From Muribaculaceae bacterium (lineage in GTDB: Bacteria > Bacteroidota > Bacteroidia > Bacteroidales > Muribaculaceae), in the NCBI GenBank assembly GCA_009775535.1, contig VSPW01000023.1:1-15790 (forward strand): a stretch of DNA of 15,790 nt, given 5' to 3'. Positions 1-6,737 of this stretch are shown one piece after another (position 1 is the stretch's first letter; each line of letters begins with the position of its first letter). Made by a program: the position numbers and the translations under genes. The notes beneath the pieces are model-generated. The model had not been told where the DNA came from and did no database searches. It was given only the letters and a program-made list of their open reading frames with translations.

Positions 1-49
1 ATCATTCAGGACAAGGAATAAGATTATAATTTTCAAACAATAACATTCT

Positions 50-104
50 AAAAAAAAATAATGATCCTCCCCCCCCCTAATTAAAATCTCCCTCCAATAA
101 TCCC
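50..104. repeat. A9 and C9 homopolymer tracts with further C-runs upstream of the stress-protein gene
   Basis: Nine A (50-58) and nine C (69-77) stand close together in the 110 bp before the universal stress protein start at 111. More short C-runs follow at 90-92 and 102-104. The opposite strand is therefore rich in G-runs and could in principle form a quadruplex. A C9 run is long enough to slip during replication. It lies outside the coding sequence, so any length effect would be on transcription or leader structure, not reading frame. No clear TAnnTTTG promoter box is visible in this leader; the nearest is TAATTTTC at 27-34, one mismatch. Confidence 0.75.
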
Positions 105-110
105 ATTATA

Positions 111-1226
111 ATGACTCAGGACAGACTTATAACTGTTGCCATCCATACATATGACAAGGCATTGGAATTACGTGCCATGCTCGAAGCGGAAGGCATCCAA
201 GTCACGTTCCAAAACGTCAATCTACAGACTCCGGTGGTATCCTCCGGAGTCCGTGTACGAATTAATGAAAGTAATCTTCCGCTAGCATTACGTATAATAG
301 AAAATCCACATGTATTCTCTTCCGCCGACAAGCCAAACCAGGAAGATTCCCATTACATACTTGTTCCTGTGGATTTCAGCAATTACTCATTCCGAGCAGC
401 ATGCGAAGCTTCTCTGATGGCCAATGAATTGCACGCTAATGTATGCCTTCTGTACAGCTATCTTGATCCCAATGAGGCTGGGACAATGCAACTTACTGCA
501 AATCTCACATACGATAGTGCCGACAATACGTTAAGGACGCAACTTGATACTGAAGCAAGGATGCGTATGTCTGAATTTACCGACAAGCTTACATCGATGA
601 TGAAGACCGGTGAACTCCCGCCTGTACTTATCAGTACAAAAATAGTGGAAGGCGTACCCGAGGATGCAATCGTCAACTATTCCAGAGTCAACCCTCCCCT
701 TTTAGTGATAATGGGTACACGTGGTGCCACACGCAAAGAGAAAGAACTCATAGGAAGTGTAACCGCTGAAGTGCTTGATGCCTGCCAATCCTCAATCCTG
801 GCAATACCTGAAGGGGCAAAAGGACAATCAAATTCAAAAAACATATTATTTTTCAGTAATCTGGACCAAGAAGACATTCTTGCCATTGATACATTGCACA
901 GGATATATCCTTCGAGGTCATTCCATGTCACATTATTGCACGTACCAGGCAAAAAGAGATTGCTTTTTGAACGGCCTACAGAAAAAGACCTGAAGTCATT
1001 GCTACAGTATTGTACAGAACACTGCCACAACTATACATTCGGAGCACGTTCAATCCCCAACAATAGCGAAATCGAGGACATTAAAAAGATATTTGACGAA
1101 ATTGAAGCCGATCTTATTGTCATTCCCAATAAGAAAAAAAATATCTTTACCCGGCTTATAAGCCCTAGCCTGGCGCACAAGGTACTGTTCCATAGCCCCA
1201 CCCCTGTTCTGGCTATTCCAGTATAA
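111..1226 (+). CDS. Universal stress protein with N-terminal DUF2007-like domain and two Usp domains
   Basis: This 371-residue cytoplasmic protein appears to have three parts. Residues 1-70 resemble the small DUF2007 signalling domain (a strand, then a helix with ALELRAMLEAEGI, then strands). Residues 81-235 form a Usp fold: it opens with ILVPVDFS (Asp88) and carries the nucleotide-binding signature G202-x2-G205-x9-G215-S216, so it should bind ATP. Residues 243-371 are a second Usp fold ending in TPVLAIPV, but its corresponding loop (about 338-352) is PNKKKNIFTRLIS, without the glycines, so it probably does not bind nucleotide. A double Usp protein with one active and one degenerate half is a known arrangement; the extra N-terminal domain is less common. 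The ATG at 111 is the first start in frame. The gene converges on yigZ with 7 bp between stops. Its stress trigger cannot be read from sequence. The Usp call is firm, the DUF2007 call tentative. Confidence 0.88.
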   Translation: MTQDRLITVAIHTYDKALELRAMLEAEGIQVTFQNVNLQTPVVSSGVRVRINESNLPLALRIIENPHVFSSADKPNQEDSHYILVPVDFSNYSFRAACEASLMANELHANVCLLYSYLDPNEAGTMQLTANLTYDSADNTLRTQLDTEARMRMSEFTDKLTSMMKTGELPPVLISTKIVEGVPEDAIVNYSRVNPPLLVIMGTRGATRKEKELIGSVTAEVLDACQSSILAIPEGAKGQSNSKNILFFSNLDQEDILAIDTLHRIYPSRSFHVTLLHVPGKKRLLFERPTEKDLKSLLQYCTEHCHNYTFGARSIPNNSEIEDIKKIFDEIEADLIVIPNKKKNIFTRLISPSLAHKVLFHSPTPVLAIPV

Positions 1227-1233
1227 GCAAGTA

Positions 1234-1830
1234 TTATTCCGCCATCGTCAATCCATCCACGTCAAGCAGACGCTGACGGAGTTCTGGTGATGCATCCATA
1301 CGTACTTTAAGGCACATCGAGCATGAATTGTCAAATTCCTGGCTTACAATCTTTACCCCTTCTGCCTTTGCCAATCTCATTACATCATTCATTGACATAT
1401 ATGGGAATCTAAAACAGATTTCATCCATAACGTGCCTTTCAACTATCTCAGCCGAAGATATTGCCTCCTTGGCCGCTTCACGGTATGCTATAATCAGCCC
1501 AGATGTCCCTAATTTTATGCCACCGAAATACCTTACAACAACTATAAGGATATCTGTAAGCCCAAAAGAATTTATCTGCCCCAAAATAGGCTTTCCCGCA
1601 GTCCCACTAGGCTCTCCATTGTCATTTGACATATATACCTCCCGCGAGGCGCCAATCATATACGCCCAACATACATGCCTAGCATCATAATATTTCTTTG
1701 ACAAAGATGAAATATACGCCTTTGCCTCCTCCACCGAAACTACAGGAAAGGCAAATGAAAGGAATTTACTACGCTTGTCAGTGTATGCTCCCTCCGATGG
1801 AGATAATATTGTATGGTATATGTCAGACAT
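1234..1830 (-). CDS. yigZ: YigZ/IMPACT family protein (UPF0029)
   Basis: The 198-residue protein has the family signature in its N-terminal domain: DNGEPSGTAGKPIL (residues 70-83) followed by VVVRYFGGIKLGTSGL (97-112). Residues 1-122 form the IMPACT N-terminal domain, and the remainder is the smaller ferredoxin-like C-terminal domain (DUF1949 type). Length is close to the usual 200-210. In eukaryotes IMPACT restrains the Gcn2 kinase; the bacterial role is not settled, though E. coli YigZ has been linked to translation and to nucleic-acid binding. It is a single-gene unit, transcribed away from spt. A TAnnTTTG box ends seven bases before the ATG, and in-frame codon TAA inside that box rules out any earlier start, so the mRNA leader should be only a few bases. 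Confidence 0.92.
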   Translation of the reverse strand: MSDIYHTILSPSEGAYTDKRSKFLSFAFPVVSVEEAKAYISSLSKKYYDARHVCWAYMIGASREVYMSNDNGEPSGTAGKPILGQINSFGLTDILIVVVRYFGGIKLGTSGLIIAYREAAKEAISSAEIVERHVMDEICFRFPYMSMNDVMRLAKAEGVKIVSQEFDNSCSMCLKVRMDASPELRQRLLDVDGLTMAE

Positions 1831-1837
1831 TTCACCA

Positions 1838-1868
1838 CAAAATTACTTAATTCATTCCAATATACCAA
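1838..1868 (-). promoter_or_regulatory. Promoter of the yigZ-like gene (TTGG-19-TAATTTTG)
   Basis: Read on the minus strand, TAATTTTG (1845-1838) matches the Bacteroidetes -7 consensus TAnnTTTG exactly. TTGG (1868-1865), 19 bp upstream, is close to the -33 TTTG. The box ends 7 bases before the ATG at 1830, which predicts transcription starting about four bases ahead of the start codon. Confidence 0.6.
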
Positions 1869-1926
1869 TTATTCAATCCAAACTGTTTTTCCATTTCAAA
1901 AACAATGTTTATCCGAAAAAAAAGAC

Positions 1927-1934
1927 TACCTTTG
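1927..1934 (+). promoter_or_regulatory. Promoter -7 element for spt (TACCTTTG)
   Basis: TACCTTTG is an exact TAnnTTTG match. It lies 60 bases ahead of the spt ATG and would give a leader of about 55-60 bases. No good -33 TTTG stands at the expected distance, so only the -7 half is supported. With the divergent yigZ promoter it shares the 164-bp intergenic region 1831-1994. Confidence 0.6.
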
Positions 1935-1994
1935 TACTCTGGTATGCACTTTATGCTGCCAAAAGGTTAAATCTATGTCATTATCACTATCACG

Positions 1995-3182
1995 ATGAGA
2001 CTATTACAAGATAAACTTGCTAAGTACACTATCCCACAACAGGCTAAAGCTGCCGGTATATACCCTTATTTTCGCGCCATCTCAAGCGAGCAGGACCCGG
2101 AAGTCATAATAAACGGACGTAAAGTCCTGATGTTTGGATCAAATTGCTATTCAGGACTTGTCAACGACCCTAGGATAAAAGAAGCTGCAATAGAGGCAAC
2201 AAAGAAATACGGCACAGGTTGTGCCGGTTCACCATTCCTTAACGGTACTCTTGATCTCCATAAGCAGCTTGAAGCACGAATTGCAGAGTATATAGGTAAG
2301 GAAGATGTAATGATATACTCTACAGGATTTGGTGTAAACCTTGGCGTTGTGTCAACACTCACCGGACGTGAAGACTACATAATCTGGGATGAGCAAGACC
2401 ACGCATCCATAATCGAAGGCCGTAGGTTGTCTTTTTCAAAGCAATTAAAGTACAAGCACAACGATATGGAATCCTTGGAGGCGCAACTCCAAAAATGCGA
2501 CCCTGACAAGGTGAAACTAATAGTAACTGATGGTGTATTTTCCATGGAAGGCGATGTCGCAAACCTGCCAAAAATTGTGGAGCTCGCAAAAAAATATGAT
2601 GCAAGCGTCATGGTTGATGAAGCACACGGTATAGGCGTATTCGGCAAAGGTGGCCGTGGGACATGCGACCATTTCGGTGTCACAAAAGATGTAGACCTTA
2701 TTATGGGCACATTCTCTAAATCCTTTGCCTCCCTTGGGGGATTCATAGCCACAGATAAGGAAATTACAAATTACCTACGCCACCATTCACGTTCTTATAT
2801 ATTTACCGCCAGCATAACACCAGCATCCACTGCTGCTGCATTAAAGGCGATTGATATAATGGAGCAAGAACCTGAACGTCAGGAGCACTTATGGAAACTG
2901 ACAAACATGGCCCTTGACGGTTTCCGTTCAATGGGATTTGAAATAGGCAACACATCTACACCAATAATCCCGCTATACATACGCGATAACTTCCTGACTT
3001 TTGCCATCACAAGTGAACTTCTGCAAGAAGGCGTATTTGTAAATCCGGTCGTGTCCCCTGCAGTTGCCCCACATGATACCTTGATAAGGTTCTCACTAAT
3101 GGCCACACATACAGAAAGCCAGGTGACACAAGCCCTTGAAAAGCTGCAAAAAGTATTCAGATCTCATAATCTCATCCCCTGA
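1995..3182 (+). CDS. spt: Serine palmitoyltransferase (PLP-dependent)
   Basis: This enzyme condenses L-serine with a long-chain acyl thioester to 3-ketosphinganine, the first step of sphingolipid synthesis, in the cytosol or at the inner membrane. The 395 residues closely match my memory of Bacteroides Spt from the first residues (MRLLQDKLAKY) to the end. Fold-type I alpha-oxoamine synthase landmarks are present: NGTLDLH (83-89), His136 in EQDHAS to stack on PLP, Asp208 and His211 in VDEAHG, and the PLP-binding lysine Lys242 in GTFSKSFASLGG. The main alternatives, 8-amino-7-oxononanoate synthase or glycine C-acetyltransferase, share the fold, but the strong overall match to Bacteroides Spt and the lack of biotin or threonine genes nearby favour Spt. 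It is a single-gene unit with its own promoter and terminator. Sphingolipids are typical of Bacteroidales membranes. Confidence 0.93.
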   Translation: MRLLQDKLAKYTIPQQAKAAGIYPYFRAISSEQDPEVIINGRKVLMFGSNCYSGLVNDPRIKEAAIEATKKYGTGCAGSPFLNGTLDLHKQLEARIAEYIGKEDVMIYSTGFGVNLGVVSTLTGREDYIIWDEQDHASIIEGRRLSFSKQLKYKHNDMESLEAQLQKCDPDKVKLIVTDGVFSMEGDVANLPKIVELAKKYDASVMVDEAHGIGVFGKGGRGTCDHFGVTKDVDLIMGTFSKSFASLGGFIATDKEITNYLRHHSRSYIFTASITPASTAAALKAIDIMEQEPERQEHLWKLTNMALDGFRSMGFEIGNTSTPIIPLYIRDNFLTFAITSELLQEGVFVNPVVSPAVAPHDTLIRFSLMATHTESQVTQALEKLQKVFRSHNLIP

Positions 3183-3215
3183 GTAGACAGTATACAAAGA
3201 CATATGCAACCATGA

Positions 3216-3252
3216 AACGCCATTCCGCAATAAAGCGGAATAGCGTTTTTTT
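3216..3252 (+). terminator. Rho-independent terminator after spt
   Basis: AACGC-c-ATTCCGC (3216-3228) pairs with GCGGAAT-a-GCGTT (3235-3247), leaving one C/A mismatch and the 6-base loop AATAAA. A run of seven T (3246-3252) follows directly. It lies 34 bases after the spt stop, isolating spt from nhaA. The mirror-image strand lacks a comparable T-run, so it works for the + strand. Confidence 0.9.
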
Positions 3253-3279
3253 ATTGTATTAAACCATAAGGCCTCATAC

Positions 3280-3303
3280 GCGTTAACATATTTATATTAA
3301 CGC
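3280..3303. promoter_or_regulatory. Imperfect 24-bp palindrome upstream of nhaA, possible operator
   Basis: GCGTTAA (3280-3286) and TTAACGC (3297-3303) form a perfect 7-bp inverted repeat around a 10-base AT-rich spacer. Inside the spacer, ATA (3288-3290) pairs with TAT (3293-3295), so symmetry continues after one mismatch. It ends 20 bases before the nhaA ATG, a position fit for repressor binding or for a leader hairpin. No consensus TAnnTTTG promoter was found nearby. The binding protein is unknown. Confidence 0.45.
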
Positions 3304-3323
3304 TTCATATTCAAACCATTATA

Positions 3324-4721
3324 ATGGATCAGCACAATAACACATATACACGTAAAAATCAGACAATGCCATTGGGTAATTTCTACGCATCAATACAGGC
3401 TCTCAGACGGCATGCCACAGGCGGCAACATCCTGATAGCAGCAACAGTGCTAGCCTTCATTATGGCAAATATACCAGCAATAAACCAGCACTACTTTGAT
3501 TTCTGGAATCAGGAAATACGTCTTCAGATTGGATCGTTCAATCTGTTTAGCCATTCGGGACATCCGATGACACTTATAGCATTCATCAACGATGCTCTTA
3601 TGGCGATATTCTTCTTTTCCATAGGACTTGAAATAAAACGCGAAATCCTTAAAGGGGAACTTTCATCCTTCCGGCAGGCATTAATGCCTATACTTGCCGC
3701 AATAGGAGGTATGGCTATACCTATTGCCTTATTTGCAATTATGAGCTATGGAACAACATATACTGCTGGAGCAGCCATACCAATGGCTACAGATATCGCT
3801 TTTTCTCTTGGCGTATTGGCTATGCTCGGATCAAGAGTACCGATTTCAATGAAGGTGTTTCTAACAACATTAGCTGTCGTTGACGATATAGGAGGCATAA
3901 TAATAATTGCAACATGCTATTCAACACATATCGAATGGATGTTTCTACTATATGCAACATGTATATTATTGACACTTCTCCTTGGGTCGATACTACATAT
4001 AAAGAGTAAAGTCTTTTATCTTACTCTAGGTGGTGTGGTATGGTTTCTATTCCTCAACTCCGGGATACACCCGACCATAGCAGGTGTATTAGTCGCATTC
4101 TGCGTACCAGCCACACCGGTATTCGCTCCCAGAAAATATATAAAAACAATACGTCGTACAATCGCCAATTTCAAGACCGAAGATGATGAGACGTTAAATA
4201 AGAGATCAATACTTGACAAGAGACAACTTAACTGGTTAAAGGAAATAGAATCTGCCTCAGATAAAGTGATATCCCCACTCCAGGAGTTAGAAGATTCGTT
4301 ACATCCTATAGTGAATTTTTTTATAGTCCCGCTATTTGCATTCGCCAATGCCGGTATATTTCTCCTTGACATAAACCCGTCAACAATTGTAAGCGGAATA
4401 TCCCTTGCAATAATTATAGGATTGGTCATTGGCAAATTCCTAGGCATTTTCATTTTTTCATGGGTGGCAATCAAGTTGCGCCTGGCCTCTATGCCTCAAA
4501 ATATGACATGGAAATCATTGGCTTCCGTATCTATATTAGGAGGAATCGGATTCACTGTATCTCTTTTTATTGCCAATCTTTCATTCCCATCCCCCATTGA
4601 CCATTCATTGCTGGAGAACGCTAAATTAGGAATAATTATAGGCTCCCTTCTAAGTGGTATACTCGGATTTATATTTCTCCAAATAAGTCTGCCACACACA
4701 CCAGCTGATAGGATACGCTGA
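3324..4721 (+). CDS. nhaA: Na+/H+ antiporter NhaA
   Basis: This inner-membrane protein exports Na+ in exchange for external protons, controlling pH and sodium. The 465 residues carry the NhaA hallmarks: INDALMAIFFF with Asp90, GLEIKRE (101-107), the ion-binding Asp157 in ATDIAFSLG, the Asp187-Asp188 pair in VVDDIGG, Lys371 in GLVIGKFLG (equivalent to E. coli Lys300), and GGIGFTVSLFI near the end. About eleven to twelve hydrophobic segments are visible. Residues 270-325 form a long hydrophilic insert (RSILDKRQLNWLKEIES region) absent from E. coli NhaA (388 residues), which explains the extra length; I recall similar inserts in other Bacteroidetes NhaA. The ATG at 3324 is used here; a later Met15 would also leave all membrane segments intact. 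It has its own unit between the spt terminator and the next promoter. Confidence 0.96.
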   Translation: MDQHNNTYTRKNQTMPLGNFYASIQALRRHATGGNILIAATVLAFIMANIPAINQHYFDFWNQEIRLQIGSFNLFSHSGHPMTLIAFINDALMAIFFFSIGLEIKREILKGELSSFRQALMPILAAIGGMAIPIALFAIMSYGTTYTAGAAIPMATDIAFSLGVLAMLGSRVPISMKVFLTTLAVVDDIGGIIIIATCYSTHIEWMFLLYATCILLTLLLGSILHIKSKVFYLTLGGVVWFLFLNSGIHPTIAGVLVAFCVPATPVFAPRKYIKTIRRTIANFKTEDDETLNKRSILDKRQLNWLKEIESASDKVISPLQELEDSLHPIVNFFIVPLFAFANAGIFLLDINPSTIVSGISLAIIIGLVIGKFLGIFIFSWVAIKLRLASMPQNMTWKSLASVSILGGIGFTVSLFIANLSFPSPIDHSLLENAKLGIIIGSLLSGILGFIFLQISLPHTPADRIR

Positions 4722-4722
4722 T

Positions 4723-4753
4723 TTTGGCACATGCGAAAAAAATAGTAACTTTG
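4723..4753 (+). promoter_or_regulatory. Consensus Bacteroidetes promoter for the DUF2520-kdsC-maf cassette
   Basis: TTTG (4723-4726), a 19-bp spacer, and TAACTTTG (4746-4753) match both halves of the -33/-7 consensus perfectly. It begins two bases after the nhaA stop and would start transcription near 4757, giving a leader of about 20 bases before ATG 4778. The -33 box contains the TTG at 4724, the earliest possible in-frame start of the next gene, so that codon is unlikely to be used. Confidence 0.78.
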
Positions 4754-4769
4754 GAACATAAAAGTTACT
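4744..4769. promoter_or_regulatory. 9-bp dyad over the cassette promoter, candidate operator
   Basis: AGTAACTTT (4744-4752) and AAAGTTACT (4761-4769) are perfect inverted copies around an 8-base spacer. The left arm overlaps the -7 box and the right arm lies just past the predicted start site. The transcript would begin inside the spacer, so an RNA hairpin is unlikely; binding of a dimeric DNA-binding protein is the better reading. Confidence 0.5.
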
Positions 4770-4777
4770 TACATCAT

Positions 4778-5611
4778 ATGACTATATATGCCAATAGCCA
4801 ATATAAAGTAGTGATTATAGGCTCTGGGAACGTAGCTACGCACATAGCCAAACGTCTCGACCAATCACCAAATGTCAGAATCGCACAAATATTCAGCAGG
4901 AAGCAAGAGAATGCAGATAGGCTATGCTCTATTCTACGACATACCACCGAGGCAATAAATGACCTCGGAAACATGGATATTGAAGCAGATCTGTACATAA
5001 TATCAGTAAAGGATGACGCCATCGCAGAAGTGGCATCAATGATGCCGCGTCCAAATCATGGTATTATAGTACATACGTCTGGAAGCGCTCCAGATAATGC
5101 GGCGGCATGCACCAATGCTCCATATGGTGTGCTATATCCCCTACAAACATTTTCCAGAGACACTGATGTGGACTGGACAAACATAACTGTGTTCACTTAT
5201 GCCGAAAACAATAATTCACATGCTGTAATAGATGCTGTAGCATCTTGCCTAAGCGGAAATATCCGGCATATCGACGGAAAAAAACGGGCTACCCTGCACA
5301 TTGCTGCCATTTTTGCCTGTAATTTCGCCAATTATATGTGGACGGAATCAGACAGGATATTAAGGCAATGTGGATGCACCCTTTCCGACCTATCCCCACT
5401 CCTATACGAGACATTACATAAAGCCCTTTCATCATCTCCGGCAGAAGCCCAGACTGGGCCGGCAAGACGCGGAGACACAGGACTGATAAACAAACATTTA
5501 GACATGATTTCAGACTGTAATTCCCGTAATATCTACAAAATGGTATCTAATGCCATCTTGTGCTATTATTCAGAAAATAGGACAGGAAATAAACCAACAG
5601 ACAATGAGTAA
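4778..5611 (+). CDS. Rossmann-fold oxidoreductase-like protein with DUF2520 domain
   Basis: The 277-residue protein starts with a dinucleotide-binding fold: VVIIGSGNVATHIAKRL (11-27, GxGNVA type), then strands with FSRK (39-42) and ISVKDDAI (75-82). The second half is the DUF2520 domain, all-helical like the dimerisation part of 6-phosphogluconate or pyrroline-5-carboxylate dehydrogenases. It includes GVLYPLQTFSR (117-127), a helix with CNFANYMW (181-188), and the family motif TGPARRGD (226-233). Substrate and reaction are unknown; NAD(P) binding is inferred from the fold. I take ATG 4778, which places the Rossmann strand directly after the N-terminus; TTG 4724 would add 18 residues but lies in the -33 promoter box. 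The stop overlaps the kdsC start by 8 bp, so translation is probably coupled. The DUF2520-KdsC pairing is common in Bacteroidales as far as I recall. Confidence 0.85.
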   Translation: MTIYANSQYKVVIIGSGNVATHIAKRLDQSPNVRIAQIFSRKQENADRLCSILRHTTEAINDLGNMDIEADLYIISVKDDAIAEVASMMPRPNHGIIVHTSGSAPDNAAACTNAPYGVLYPLQTFSRDTDVDWTNITVFTYAENNNSHAVIDAVASCLSGNIRHIDGKKRATLHIAAIFACNFANYMWTESDRILRQCGCTLSDLSPLLYETLHKALSSSPAEAQTGPARRGDTGLINKHLDMISDCNSRNIYKMVSNAILCYYSENRTGNKPTDNE

Positions 5612-6128
5612 AATAAATTATGACCTTACCCTTATAAAGGGAATAGTCTTTGATGTTGACGGTGTGCTTTCACCGTCTACAATACCATTAGGAGAAGACG
5701 GCATGCCTATACGTATGGTAAATATAAAAGACGGATATGCACTGCAACTTGCCGCCAAAGCCGGTTATAAACTAGCAATAATAACAGGCGCAGACTCACA
5801 GGCCATTTCTCTAAGGTACAAGGCGCTCGGAATCACTGACATTTTTCAAAAAGCATCAAAAAAATTGCCTATATTCATCAACTGGATGGAAAGCTGTGGC
5901 CTAACCCCGGACCAAGTGGTTTTCGTAGGCGATGATGTTCCAGATATATGTTGCCTTGAAGCGGCAGGACTCTCTGTAGTACCTGCCGATGCATGCGCTG
6001 ATGCCAAGGCAATCGCCCAATATATATCACCTATTACCGGTGGATATGGCGTAGCACGGGACATCATTGAAGAGATAATGCGCAATAATGGACAATGGAT
6101 GTCTGATACTGAAGCATTCGGTTGGTAA
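5604..6128 (+). CDS. kdsC: 3-deoxy-D-manno-octulosonate 8-phosphate phosphatase (KdsC-type HAD)
   Basis: This enzyme removes phosphate from Kdo-8-phosphate in the cytosol, supplying Kdo for the LPS inner core. The 174 residues show a compact HAD fold without a large cap, as expected for KdsC. Motif I is FDVDGVL (nucleophile Asp17, acid/base Asp19), motif II is IITG (Thr61), motif III is the lysine cluster KASKK (83-87), and motif IV is GDDVPD (109-114), which binds Mg2+. A C-terminal GGYGVARDIIEEIM (146-159) is also typical of the family. I chose ATG 5604 because the first HAD strand then starts about 12 residues in; an earlier ATG at 5550 would add 18 residues of no family character and overlap the upstream gene far more. 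It overlaps the DUF2520 gene by 8 bp and its TAA shares a base with the maf ATG. Confidence 0.92.
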   Translation: MSKINYDLTLIKGIVFDVDGVLSPSTIPLGEDGMPIRMVNIKDGYALQLAAKAGYKLAIITGADSQAISLRYKALGITDIFQKASKKLPIFINWMESCGLTPDQVVFVGDDVPDICCLEAAGLSVVPADACADAKAIAQYISPITGGYGVARDIIEEIMRNNGQWMSDTEAFGW

Positions 6129-6733
6129 TGCAGAAAAACATGGATATCATTTTGCCGCCACCACCAACAAGATTCCAAATCCTGTTGGCCAGCAATTCCC
6201 CAAGAAGGCGCGAACTGCTTAACATGATTGTCCCCGACTACAGGCTCGCTTCCGGCCACGATACCGAAGAGACATATCCAGCGTCAATCCCGCAATCAAA
6301 AGTACCAGAATACCTATCACAGATAAAAGCAGCGCCATACCTCACTGAACTAAAAGAGAATGAACTCTTGATTACTGCAGATACAATAGTACTGCATAGA
6401 GGCACAATATTAGGGAAGCCTGTAGATACGTCTGATGCCCAAAATATGCTGAAGTCTCTATGCGGTAATACTCATCATGTAATCACAGGGGTTACGCTGA
6501 CATCCACCGAAAAGAGCATCTCTTTTTCAGAAACGACAACTGTAAATTTCGGACATATTTCAGATTATGAAATAACTGAATACATAGAACGGTTCAAGCC
6601 TCTGGACAAAGCCGGCGCATATGGCATCCAAGAATGGATAGGCTGTATAGCAATCAATTCAATAGAAGGATGTTTCTATAATGTGATGGGCCTTCCGTTA
6701 CACGCTTTGTACCTTAAACTCAAGGAATTCTAA
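6128..6733 (+). CDS. maf: Maf-like nucleoside triphosphate pyrophosphatase (YhdE type, dTTP/UTP)
   Basis: Maf proteins split noncanonical or excess nucleoside triphosphates into the monophosphate and pyrophosphate, a housecleaning role, and overproduction in Bacillus blocks septation. The 201 residues have all the landmarks: LLASNSPRRRELL (19-31), the catalytic aspartate in ITADTIV (Asp85), GKP (97-99), the LDKAGAYGIQ segment (159-168) and the closing SIEG...YNVMGLPL (178-191). The AGAYGIQ and MGLPL pattern fits the YhdE branch (dTTP and UTP) more than YceF (m7GTP). ATG 6128 overlaps the kdsC stop as TAATG, a coupling arrangement; TTG 6122 and ATG 6140 are alternatives that do not affect the conserved part. 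It is the last gene of the cassette, with only four bases between its stop and the converging nitroreductase. Confidence 0.93.
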   Translation: MQKNMDIILPPPPTRFQILLASNSPRRRELLNMIVPDYRLASGHDTEETYPASIPQSKVPEYLSQIKAAPYLTELKENELLITADTIVLHRGTILGKPVDTSDAQNMLKSLCGNTHHVITGVTLTSTEKSISFSETTTVNFGHISDYEITEYIERFKPLDKAGAYGIQEWIGCIAINSIEGCFYNVMGLPLHALYLKLKEF

Positions 6734-6737
6734 GTCG

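Noticed and set aside
4016..4474. 152-codon open frame on the minus strand inside nhaA
   Set aside because: It lies wholly opposite a strongly conserved gene, has no domain character, and its composition follows from the nhaA codons.
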